Origin: Chloroflexota bacterium
GTDB lineage: Bacteria; Chloroflexota; Dormibacteria; Aeolococcales; Aeolococcaceae
NCBI GenBank assembly: GCA_003491925.1
Contig: DNAU01000251.1
Location: forward strand, 1 to 5,572
Length of the DNA stretch: 5,572 nucleotides
Direction: 5' to 3'
Shown here: one piece after another, positions 1 through 4,955 of the stretch
Layout: each line of letters begins with the position of its first letter
Position numbering within the stretch: position 1 is the first letter of the stretch
Notes under the pieces: generated by a model
Seen by the model: the letters and a program-made list of their open reading frames with translations, nothing else
Database searches by the model: none
Told to the model about the DNA's origin: nothing
Made by a program: the position numbers and the translations under genes

Positions 1-536
1 CCGGTGCCGTCCTGGCGGGGCCCGTAGACGTTGGCGTAGCGCAGCGCCACGAACTCGATGCCGTACACCTGACTGTAGACGTTGCCGTACAGCTCCGCCG
101 CGGCCTTGGCCGCCCCGTAGTTCGAGGCCGGCAGCTGGGGATGGCTCTCCGGCGTCGGGATCGCCTCCGTGTCCCCGTAGAGGGCGCCACCGCTGCTGGC
201 GAAGACGAACCTCGGCACCTCGGTGGCGGCGCAGGCCTGGAGCAGGTTGACGGTGCCGAGCACGTTGACCCTGGTGTCGAGGGCCGGATCGGCCAGCGAG
301 CGCCGCACGTCGATCTGGGCCGCCTCGTGGAAGACGAGGTCGGGCCGGGCCGCGTGGAGGATCCCGCCCAGGTCGCCGCTGACGTCGGCCTGGACGAACC
401 GTGCCGCCGGTGGCACCTGTGAGCGCCGTCCGCGGGAGAGGTCGTCGACCACGGTGACCTCGTGGCCGTCCACCAGCAGGGCCTCGGCGAGGTGTGAGCC
501 GATGAAGCCCGCCCCTCCGGTGACCAGCGCTCTCAC
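1..536 (-). CDS. NAD-dependent epimerase/dehydratase (extended SDR, sugar-nucleotide epimerase-like), C-terminus off the left edge
   Basis: This is an extended short-chain dehydrogenase/reductase. The family uses tightly bound NAD to epimerise or dehydrate nucleotide-sugars in the cytoplasm. The 178 complete residues include the N-terminal Rossmann motif TGGAGFIG (residues 6-13), an acidic residue pair after beta-2 (D31-D32), the DV pair at 51-52 that usually contacts adenine, HEAAQ at 70-74, and the active-site pair Y140-xxx-K144. LRYANVYGPRQ follows at 165-175. The segment before the tyrosine reads SSGGALYG, so the position matching the catalytic Ser/Thr of GalE appears to be Gly116. The start is GTG at 536, which gives the typical MRALVTGGAGFIG opening. 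It overlaps the stop of the upstream membrane-protein gene by 4 bp (GTGA) and has no Shine-Dalgarno, so translation is probably coupled. The true substrate (UDP-glucose, UDP-GlcNAc or other) cannot be told from this fragment. Family assignment is secure; calling it GalE would be a guess. Confidence 0.93.
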   Translation of the reverse strand, partial: MRALVTGGAGFIGSHLAEALLVDGHEVTVVDDLSRGRRSQVPPAARFVQADVSGDLGGILHAARPDLVFHEAAQIDVRRSLADPALDTRVNVLGTVNLLQACAATEVPRFVFASSGGALYGDTEAIPTPESHPQLPASNYGAAKAAAELYGNVYSQVYGIEFVALRYANVYGPRQDGT

Positions 537-1639
537 ACCAGTGAGCCGGTGGCCGGGTGCCCCTCGTCCCGCAGCGCGTGGCCGGACGGACGTCCTCCGC
601 TGCTTGCGGCCGACTCGCGCGACATCCGGAAGTTGACCAGGGCAAAGACGGCGAAGCCGATGATGAGCAGGCTGCCGTAGCTGATGCTCCCGTCGAGCAG
701 GGCGATCGAGATCGCCGCGGCCTTGCTGATTCCGGCGACGATGATCAGGGCGGTCGTCACCCCGAACTGGACCAACCCCACCCCGCCGGGGGTGAAGGGG
801 ACGGTGGTCAGCAGCGCCGCCACCAGGGCGACCAGCACGAATTGCGACGGCCCGACCTGACTGCTGAAGCCGAGGGCGGCGATGACCAGCCCCAGGCGGC
901 CGGACTCGCAGATCCAGACCGCAACGGTGAGGACCAGCAGGGTGGGCCAGCGGCGCAGGGAGCTGACGGCGCCGCTCCGGAAGGATTCGTAACGACGGAA
1001 GATCGGGTCCGGGAGCAGCCGGAGGACACGGATCCCTCGCCCCGATCGCATCAGCACGATGACCCCGACGCCGAACGCGCAGAGGAGCGCTCCGAAGACG
1101 ACGTAGGGGACCAGCGTGCCCGAGGAACGCTTGTGGAAGACGTAGGCTCCCGATGCCAGCAGCAGCAGCATCAGCACGCAGAGGTCGAGCAGCCGCTCGC
1201 TCACCACCGTCCCCAGCGCCTTGCTGCCGGGGATGCGCTCCCGGACCCGTCCCAGGTAGGCGCGATAGACGTCACCCATCTTGGCCGGGACGATACAGTT
1301 GACGAAGAACGAGGCCAGCACGAGGGGGGCGAGCCGGCGGGCCTTGCGAACCTCCCCGGCGTTGGCCAGGAGCACCTGCCAGCGAATCCCCCGGGCCACG
1401 AAGGAGAGGTAGTAGACGACGATGGCGAGGAGATAGAAGAGGAGGTTCGCCGCCCGGATCTTGGCCCAGGCCTCTCCCCAGGGTATGTCCGCCCGCCAGA
1501 CGACCACCGCCACGATGATCACCGCGGCCAGGATCGATAGAAGCGTTCGTTTGGTCAGGAAGCGGCCGAGGACGGCCGGGGCCTGCTCCGCCCCCGGGTC
1601 GTCGACCGCGGGCGTGGCTCCGCTCACGGTGGCACGCAC
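533..1639 (-). CDS. LPG-synthase-TM / UPF0104 family multi-pass membrane protein (flippase-like)
   Basis: A 368-residue integral membrane protein resembling the lysylphosphatidylglycerol-synthase transmembrane region family (UPF0104/PF03706). Relatives are often found beside glycosyltransferases and are thought to move or process lipid-linked substrates; the activity is not settled. Hydrophobic segments lie near residues 33-49, 65-83, 105-118, 147-168, 176-196, 233-257, 264-280 and 290-336. Family-type motifs are visible: RGIRW (83-87), N114-x3-P118-x-K120-x-GD (122-123) with R126, ERLLD (148-152), and PFTPGGVG (281-288). About 32 N-terminal residues and 30 C-terminal residues look disordered. 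No MprF-type catalytic domain is attached. The GTG at 1639 has only a distant AGGG; a second in-frame GTG at 1627 would fit a near-leaderless transcript and remove only four residues. The stop overlaps the epimerase start, which suggests a shared role in glycan or glycolipid assembly. Confidence 0.88.
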   Translation of the reverse strand: MRATVSGATPAVDDPGAEQAPAVLGRFLTKRTLLSILAAVIIVAVVVWRADIPWGEAWAKIRAANLLFYLLAIVVYYLSFVARGIRWQVLLANAGEVRKARRLAPLVLASFFVNCIVPAKMGDVYRAYLGRVRERIPGSKALGTVVSERLLDLCVLMLLLLASGAYVFHKRSSGTLVPYVVFGALLCAFGVGVIVLMRSGRGIRVLRLLPDPIFRRYESFRSGAVSSLRRWPTLLVLTVAVWICESGRLGLVIAALGFSSQVGPSQFVLVALVAALLTTVPFTPGGVGLVQFGVTTALIIVAGISKAAAISIALLDGSISYGSLLIIGFAVFALVNFRMSRESAASSGGRPSGHALRDEGHPATGSLV

Positions 1640-1643
1640 CCTA
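1638..1643 (-). promoter_or_regulatory. Possible extended -10 element before the membrane-protein gene
   Basis: On the minus strand the sequence TGC-TAGGGT matches an extended -10 (TGn-TAnnnT). No good -35 is visible. If it is used, transcription would begin near 1631, a few bases before the GTG at 1627, and that GTG rather than the one at 1639 would be the start. No terminator with a U-tract separates this gene from the two-module gene that ends at 1702, so read-through from upstream is also possible. Confidence 0.3.
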
Positions 1644-1701
1644 GCACGCTGACCCTGACGACACGGTTACGCCGCTGCGGCAGGATCGCCCCGGGGACGG
1701 A

Positions 1702-2226
1702 TCACTGCTGGACGCGGCTGATCAGCGGTCGCTGCGGAGGGGCCGGCGAGGCGGCTGCACGCCCGCCGCCGTCCCGCTCGGCCAGGATGCGCGCCACCTG
1801 GTCCGCGCGGGCGTTCGCACCGGATCGCGCGCCGACGGGGCGGCTGTCCCACTGGCGCAGCTTGTACACCCCCTTGAGCGAGGAGTAGGGGATGCCGAGC
1901 GTCCGCATCTCGGGCACGCCGGGCTCCACCGCCCTCCAGAGGCCGCCGAAGCGGCCGAGCGCCGAGTCTGGTGCCACCGAGGCGCGCAACACCTGACCGT
2001 CGATGAAGTGGAAGGCGGCGTGGTCCCATTCGGGCAGATCCTCGGGGGCGGGCTCGGGCTGGCCGATCACCAGTTGCCGGATCGCGGTCAGGGGGAAGAG
2101 CGCTCGCTCATTGTTGGGATCGGCACCGCGCAACTCGGCCTCGACCAGGGGCCGGTCGAAGCTGAGATCGGAGATCTCGGCGTGGACGATCTCACCGTCC
2201 AGGAAGCTGATCAGGACGAGCGGCAC
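1702..2226 (-). CDS. Hypothetical protein with two tandem similar beta-rich modules (DUF6982-like)
   Basis: A 174-residue cytoplasmic protein with no signal peptide or membrane segment, and no function I can assign. It contains two modules of similar plan. The first (about 3-55) opens with LISFLDGEIVHAEI, carries DPNNERALFPL (36-46) and ends AIRQLVIG. The second (about 71-127) opens with FHFIDGQVLRASV and ends SLKGVYKLRQW. Each starts with a DG(E/Q)(I/V)(V/L) strand pair and ends with a (A/S)(I/L)(R/K) strand, as in small barrels. From memory, the NNER-plus-hydrophobic pattern and the LK-type ending recall the DUF6982 family; that link is tentative. A polar tail rich in Arg, Ala and Pro follows. 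I chose GTG 2226 over the longer GTG 2259 because the reading begins directly at the first strand and a -10-like TACGCT lies 6 nt upstream. The 11-residue extension would read through that promoter. Confidence 0.75.
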   Translation of the reverse strand: MPLVLISFLDGEIVHAEISDLSFDRPLVEAELRGADPNNERALFPLTAIRQLVIGQPEPAPEDLPEWDHAAFHFIDGQVLRASVAPDSALGRFGGLWRAVEPGVPEMRTLGIPYSSLKGVYKLRQWDSRPVGARSGANARADQVARILAERDGGGRAAASPAPPQRPLISRVQQ

Positions 2227-2232
2227 GGGGGC

Positions 2233-2241
2233 AGCGTAGCA
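2233..2241 (-). promoter_or_regulatory. Extended -10 promoter (TGC-TACGCT) of the two-module gene, predicted leaderless
   Basis: On the minus strand TGC is followed by TACGCT (2238-2233), then six bases GCCCCC, then the GTG at 2226. A start of transcription about 7 nt after the hexamer would fall on the start codon. The promoter lies just downstream of the histone-like gene's terminator, which would otherwise leave this gene without a transcript. A -35 is weak or absent, as often seen with extended -10 promoters. Confidence 0.5.
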
Positions 2242-2265
2242 GGAGCGATGGGTGACCACGCCACG

Positions 2266-2300
2266 AAAAAGGCCCCCGGGAGCACCGCTCCCGAGGGCCT
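2266..2300 (-). terminator. Rho-independent terminator of the histone-like gene
   Basis: The arms 2271-2283 and 2287-2299 form a 13-pair stem with a 3-base loop. The single non-Watson-Crick position (2276/2294) is a G-U wobble when read on the minus strand but a C-A mismatch on the plus strand. Five A residues at 2266-2270 become UUUUU directly after the stem on the minus strand. Both facts orient it to end transcription coming from the histone-like gene, whose stop codon lies 22 bp upstream of the hairpin. Confidence 0.93.
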
Positions 2301-2321
2301 CAGGTGTTGGGATCAGATCCG

Positions 2322-2906
2322 TCAGGGCGCCGGGGGCGCCGCGGGTGCCTCGGGAGCGGCAACCGGCGGGGCTACCCGCTTGACGGTGCGCTTGACGGTG
2401 CGCTTGGCCGCCGGTGCCCGCTTGGCCGCCGGTGCCCGCTTGACGGCGGTGCGCTTGACGGCGGTGCGCTTGACGGCGGTGCGCTTGGCCGCGGTGCGCT
2501 TGGCCGTGGTGCGCTTGGCCGCGGTCCGCTTGGCCGCGGTCCGCTTGGCCGCGGTCCGCTTGACGGTGCGCTTGGCCGCCGGTGCCCGCTTGGCCGGGGT
2601 CGCGCGCTTGACGGTGCGCCGCTTGACGGCGCGCTTGGCGGGAGCCCGCTTGACCGTCCCACGCACCTTGGCGGCGACCTGCGACAGCGCCTTGCGGAGC
2701 TCGCCGTCCAGTTTCTCCACCGACTTCTCGAGGCCGGCGAGTCGCTTCTCGAGCTCGCCGACGGGCAGTGCCTTCACCAGCCCCTGGACCGCCTTGAGGA
2801 GGTCTCCACCGGCGCTGGTGCGCGGTGCAGCGGCGCGGGGCCGCCGAACCGTGGCTTTGACGGCTCGCTTCGCGCCGCCGCTCTTGCTTCGTCTGGTCCT
2901 GGCCAT
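2322..2906 (-). CDS. Histone H1-like basic repeat protein (putative nucleoid-associated protein)
   Basis: A 194-residue, very basic protein expected to bind DNA non-specifically and help compact the nucleoid; the role is inferred from composition. It has four parts. Residues 1-34 are a basic arm (MARTRRSKSGGAKRA). Residues 35-82 form an amphipathic helical region with heptad-like leucines (ELEKRLAGLEKSVEKL), probably a coiled coil for oligomerisation. Residues 86-177 are a long tail of five-residue KRTAA/KRTAV-type repeats with KRAPA variants. Residues 178-194 are an Ala/Pro-rich end (PPVAAPEAPAAPPAP). The tail resembles those of eukaryotic H1, chlamydial HctB and actinobacterial HupB, but there is no HU domain in front of it. 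ATG 2906 is supported by GGAGG ten bases upstream. It is a single-gene unit with its own promoter and terminator. Lysine or arginine acylation or methylation on such tails is plausible but not shown here. Confidence 0.88.
   Translation of the reverse strand: MARTRRSKSGGAKRAVKATVRRPRAAAPRTSAGGDLLKAVQGLVKALPVGELEKRLAGLEKSVEKLDGELRKALSQVAAKVRGTVKRAPAKRAVKRRTVKRATPAKRAPAAKRTVKRTAAKRTAAKRTAAKRTTAKRTAAKRTAVKRTAVKRTAVKRAPAAKRAPAAKRTVKRTVKRVAPPVAAPEAPAAPPAP
2446..2565 (-). repeat. In-frame array of eight 15-bp repeats encoding the KRTAA/KRTAV tail
   Basis: Eight consecutive 15-bp units, written on the plus strand as gcggt(g/c)cgcttg(acg/gcc), encode residues about 114-153 of the histone-like protein. 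Variants are grouped: the first two units share one sequence, the next two another (gcggtgcgcttggcc), and 2521-2535 and 2536-2550 are identical with a C at the sixth base. This blockwise pattern suggests local slippage or unequal exchange. Less regular copies extend the array on both sides, to roughly 2377-2646. Because 15 is a multiple of three, copy changes would keep the frame. Confidence 0.9.
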
Positions 2907-2916
2907 AAGCTGAAAG

Positions 2917-2921
2917 CCTCC
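2917..2921 (-). promoter_or_regulatory. Shine-Dalgarno GGAGG of the histone-like gene
   Basis: GGAGG on the minus strand, ten bases before ATG 2906, is the only strong ribosome-binding site in the window and decides this start. An ACGG overlapping it could pair with CCGU about 8 nt upstream in the leader and partly hide it; that pairing is speculative. Confidence 0.8.
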
Positions 2922-2950
2922 GTTGGGTGTGACGGCCTGCGGTCTGCGGG

Positions 2951-2974
2951 CTGTCCGTCCTGCGTTTTGGACAG
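2951..2974 (-). other. Inverted repeat CTGTCC/GGACAG in the histone-like gene leader
   Basis: Perfect 6-bp arms at 2951-2956 and 2969-2974 are separated by 12 bases. The element lies inside the predicted 97-nt leader of the histone-like mRNA, so it could fold as a hairpin or be a protein-binding site. There is no U-tract after it, so it does not look like a terminator. I recognise no known riboswitch class here. Confidence 0.5.
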
Positions 2975-3009
2975 GGAGCGGTTAATCGCCCCCGTCAGGA
3001 TCGCCACAT

Positions 3010-3038
3010 AGCATGCAGCGTACATACATGGATGTCAA
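3010..3038 (-). promoter_or_regulatory. Sigma70-type promoter of the histone-like gene (TTGACA-17 bp-CATGCT)
   Basis: A perfect -35 TTGACA (3038-3033) is followed after 17 bp by CATGCT (3015-3010), which keeps the A at position 2 and T at position 6 of the -10. An alternative TATGTG at 3010-3005 would need a 22-bp spacer and is less likely. Transcription would start near 3003, leaving a leader of about 97 nt before ATG 2906. It is the only consensus -35 seen in the window, in keeping with high expression of an abundant chromatin protein. Confidence 0.6.
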
Positions 3039-3254
3039 CGTGTCGGGGCGATCGTCACTCCGGCTCCGGCCGCGTCGCAGTCGCAGAAGCCCGCCCCCGG
3101 TCGTATGCCGCCACGCCAATGGCGCGGCGAAAGCCATGTGCCGGTGAGTGCGCGCGCCCGGATCGATCGAGTCGCAGACCGCGTCGTGGTCGCCGGATGG
3201 CGCGTCGGTGTGCGCGCGGTGCGCCGTCATCGGGGCTCCACACCGGGCCCGCAG
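3039..3254. other. Gene-free spacer between the GNAT gene and the histone promoter
   Basis: With the promoter and leader to its left, this is the longest non-coding stretch of the window (2907-3254). It holds short open frames on both strands whose translations are Arg-rich and low in complexity, with no family likeness and no ribosome-binding site. An imperfect GC-rich inverted repeat sits near 3107-3129 (CGCC-aat-GGCG core). No U-tract terminator for the GNAT transcript is evident. Confidence 0.5.
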
Positions 3255-3815
3255 TCAATCGAGTTGCCGGTACCAGAGCGAGGTGGGCCGGAGCCCGGAG
3301 CCATCGGGGCGCATCGCGTAGTCCGGGATCACGCCGACCTTGATCCACCCCAGATGGGAGTAGAGGTGCTCCGCATCGCTCCCCGTCTCGGTGTCGAGGA
3401 TGAGCAACGTGCGCCCCAGCGCGCGGGCCTCGACCTCGACCTGACGCATCAGGCGCGCTCCAACCCCCATCCGGCGGGCCGAGCGATGGACCAGCATCTT
3501 CTGCACCTCGGCGCGATGGGTGGCGTTGGCCTGCCACGCGAGCACCAGCTGAGCGCAGCCGACCACGAGGTTGCCGAGGAAGGCGGCAAGGACGACGCGG
3601 CGCCCCAGGTCCATCTCGTGGAGCACACCCGCGAACCAGTCGCGTGCCTCGTAATGGGCGAGCGGCGCGAGGAAGCAGACCGACGCGCCTCCCTCCACGG
3701 AGTCGACCAGCAGGTCGGCGAGGTCGTCGAGGTGACGGCGGGCGGAGAGGGCGTCGAGGCGGCGGATGACCACCTCGGGCCGGCCCCTGGCGGTGGGCTC
3801 GGGCAGCGCGGTCAC
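3255..3815 (-). CDS. GNAT family N-acetyltransferase
   Basis: A 186-residue GCN5-related acetyltransferase, which transfers an acetyl group from acetyl-CoA to an amine of a small molecule or protein; the acceptor is unknown. The fold is visible in order. The helical front half covers residues 15-70. The strand pair RRVVLAAFLGNLVVGCAQLV (72-91) comes next. Strand beta-4, VQKMLVHRSARR (104-115), leads into the pyrophosphate-binding loop R114-R-M-G-V-G-A120. Strand beta-5 with LLILDTETGSDAEHLY (137-152) ends in the conserved Tyr-x-x-x-GW region (Y152, G156-W157). The C-terminal part VGVIPDYAMRPDGSG, then SLWYRQL, matches GNATs that carry an IPxYA-PDG ending, some of which act on small-molecule amines. 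Length is normal for a single domain. GTG 3815 has no Shine-Dalgarno but has a -10-like TAACCT 6 nt upstream. It is divergent from the alcohol dehydrogenase gene. Confidence 0.9.
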   Translation of the reverse strand: MTALPEPTARGRPEVVIRRLDALSARRHLDDLADLLVDSVEGGASVCFLAPLAHYEARDWFAGVLHEMDLGRRVVLAAFLGNLVVGCAQLVLAWQANATHRAEVQKMLVHRSARRMGVGARLMRQVEVEARALGRTLLILDTETGSDAEHLYSHLGWIKVGVIPDYAMRPDGSGLRPTSLWYRQLD

Positions 3816-3821
3816 GGCAGA

Positions 3822-3827
3822 AGGTTA
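3822..3827 (-). promoter_or_regulatory. -10 element TAACCT of the GNAT gene, predicted leaderless
   Basis: On the minus strand TAACCT is followed by TCTGCC and then GTG 3815, the same 6-nt spacing as before the two-module and Lon genes. No Shine-Dalgarno is present. A -35 near 3845-3851 is weak. The opposite strand reads TTACAT at 3825-3830, which could serve the divergent dehydrogenase gene, so the two promoters may overlap. Confidence 0.45.
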
Positions 3828-3849
3828 CATGCCGGGTCGGTGGGCGCAT

Positions 3850-3862
3850 CATCGAGTCGATG
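3850..3862. other. 13-bp palindrome CATCGA-g-TCGATG over the dehydrogenase start codon
   Basis: Perfect 6-bp arms (3850-3855 and 3857-3862) flank a single base. The right arm includes ATG 3860. The element lies in the 44-bp divergent spacer between the GNAT and dehydrogenase genes. It could be an operator controlling the plus-strand gene or both genes. A 1-base loop makes an RNA hairpin of this exact register unlikely, so a dimeric protein site is the better reading. Confidence 0.4.
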
Positions 3863-4927
3863 CAAGGTGCTCCACCGCTCACCCACCGGGCGATGGTCCT
3901 CCGCGAGCGCGGCGCCCCGCTCGTGATCGAGGAGCGCTCGATCCCCGTGCCCCGTTCCCACCAGGTGCTGCTGCGGGTGGCCGCATGCGCGGTCTGCCGC
4001 ACCGACCTCCACGTCGTCGACGGTGAGCTGGGCCGCGGTGTCCTCCCGGTGGTGCTCGGGCACCAGGTGGTCGGCACGGTGGTCGCGGCCGGGCCGGACG
4101 CGGTGCTCCAGGTCGGAGCGCGGGTTGGCGTCCCGTGGCTGGCCTGGACCTGCGGGAGCTGCGCGATGTGCCGTGCCGGTCGCGAGAACCTCTGCGTGAA
4201 CGCCCGCTTCACCGGGTGTGACGTCGACGGTGGCTTCCAAGAGCTCGCCCTCGCCGACTCGCGCTTCTGCCTCCGCCTGCCCGAGGGATACGCCGATGTC
4301 GAAGCGGCGCCGCTCTTGTGTGGCGGCCTGATCGGCTACCGCGCGCTGCGGATGGCCGGCGAAGCTCCGCGGCTCGGCCTGTACGGCTTCGGCAGCGCCG
4401 CCCACATCATCGCCCAGGTGGCTCGCCATCGCGGCTCGACGGTGTTCGCCTTCACCCGCGCCGGCGATCGGGCTGCGCAGGAGTTCGCCCTCGGCATGGG
4501 GGTGAGCTGGGCGGGCGACAGCACCGGCCCGGCCCCGGAGCCGCTCGACGCCGCCATCATCTTCGCGCCCGCCGGCGAGCTGGTGCCGCTCGCCCTGGCC
4601 GCCCTCCGGCCGGGTGGGACCGTGGTCTGCGCCGGCATCCACATGAGCGACATCCCGAGCTTCGCCTACTCGCTCCTCTGGGAGGAACGTTCGATCCGCT
4701 CGGTGGCCAACCTCACCCGGGAGGACGGCACCGAGTTCATGCGCGTGGCCGCGGAGGTGCGGATCCGGGTCCAGACGGAGGTGCTCCCCCTCGCCGAGGC
4801 GGGGCGGGCCCTCGAGCTGCTCCGGGCCGGCCGGGTGCACGGCACCGCCGTCCTGGTCCCGGAGGACCCGCATGGCCCCGGGCGTTCCGCAGGGGCGCCC
4901 GTCCCAGCCCGGCCCGGTCAGGTGTGA
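3860..4927 (+). CDS. Zinc-dependent alcohol dehydrogenase family protein (MDR superfamily, CAD2-like/adh_fam_2)
   Basis: A 355-residue medium-chain dehydrogenase that should interconvert an alcohol and aldehyde using NAD(P); substrate unknown. The GroES-like domain (about 11-155) carries catalytic-zinc ligands C46 (CAVCRTDLH), H68 (GHQVVG) and C154 (PLLCGG). It also has all four structural-zinc cysteines C98, C101, C104 and C112 (CGSCAMCRAGRENLC). The nucleotide-binding domain has G176-F-G178-S-A-A181 after beta-1, then AFTR at 197-200. FTGCDVDGGFQE, GLIGYRALR, DAAIIFAP and CAGIHMSDIP match the family I know as adh_fam_2 (TIGR02822). The usual GHE is GHQ here (Q69), a conservative change also found in relatives. 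Residues 335-355 are a Pro/Gly-rich tail beyond the normal end at VLVP. ATG 3860 has no Shine-Dalgarno; M12 (3893) is a possible shorter start because family members commonly begin at the AMVL strand. Confidence 0.93.
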   Translation: MQGAPPLTHRAMVLRERGAPLVIEERSIPVPRSHQVLLRVAACAVCRTDLHVVDGELGRGVLPVVLGHQVVGTVVAAGPDAVLQVGARVGVPWLAWTCGSCAMCRAGRENLCVNARFTGCDVDGGFQELALADSRFCLRLPEGYADVEAAPLLCGGLIGYRALRMAGEAPRLGLYGFGSAAHIIAQVARHRGSTVFAFTRAGDRAAQEFALGMGVSWAGDSTGPAPEPLDAAIIFAPAGELVPLALAALRPGGTVVCAGIHMSDIPSFAYSLLWEERSIRSVANLTREDGTEFMRVAAEVRIRVQTEVLPLAEAGRALELLRAGRVHGTAVLVPEDPHGPGRSAGAPVPARPGQV

Positions 4928-4930
4928 GAT

Positions 4931-4943
4931 CCCGCCGAGCGGG
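4931..4943 (+). other. Short perfect inverted repeat CCCGC-cga-GCGGG before the Lon promoter
   Basis: Two 5-bp arms with a 3-base loop lie between the dehydrogenase stop and the -10 element of lon, ending one base before that hexamer. It might slow transcription leaving the dehydrogenase gene, or act as a small operator in the promoter spacer. It is neither the HAIR nor the CIRCE heat-shock operator, and no U-tract follows, so it is not a good terminator. Confidence 0.4.
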
Positions 4944-4949
4944 TACAAA
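4944..4949 (+). promoter_or_regulatory. -10 element TACAAA of the lon gene, predicted leaderless
   Basis: TACAAA is followed by six bases GTCCCC and then ATG 4956, so transcription would begin at or next to the start codon. No Shine-Dalgarno is visible in the 28-bp gap after the dehydrogenase gene. The matching -35 position (4921-4926, GGTGTG) is poor. Read-through from the dehydrogenase gene is also possible. Confidence 0.5.
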
Positions 4950-4955
4950 GTCCCC

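Noticed and set aside
141..636. Two plus-strand frames opposite the epimerase.
   Set aside because: The minus strand here encodes an unmistakable Rossmann-fold epimerase with TGGAGFIG and YxxxK; the plus-strand products are Arg/Ser/Ala-rich shadows.
557..1540. A 327-codon plus-strand open frame opposite the membrane-protein gene.
   Set aside because: The product is full of Asp, Gln, Gly and His in no recognisable fold, as expected from the reverse complement of hydrophobic codons; the minus-strand reading has the family motifs.
2259..2259. The longer GTG start for the two-module protein, adding 11 residues.
   Set aside because: It places the likely -10 TACGCT inside the coding sequence, lies only a few bases beyond the preceding terminator, and adds residues (including Cys, Tyr and Pro) outside the module.
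2377..2646. Short direct repeats that might be read as a CRISPR array or a satellite.
   Set aside because: The units are contiguous with no spacers, are 15 bp long, in frame, and code for KRTAA-type peptides.
2304..3011. A plus-strand frame encoding regular GALGRGPLDG-like repeats, which could pass for a structural repeat protein.
   Set aside because: The periodicity is only the mirror of the 15-bp array of the histone-like gene. The minus-strand gene has a ribosome-binding site, promoter and terminator; the plus strand has none.
3107..3129. An imperfect GC-rich inverted repeat as a terminator for the GNAT gene.
   Set aside because: The stem is short with a bulge, lies over 120 bp past the stop, and has no U-tract on either strand.
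2982..3230. An 82-codon minus-strand frame in the spacer upstream of the histone-like gene.
   Set aside because: It would cover the TTGACA promoter, has no ribosome-binding site, and its product is Arg/His/Asp-rich with no family likeness. A small unknown peptide is not excluded but is not supported.
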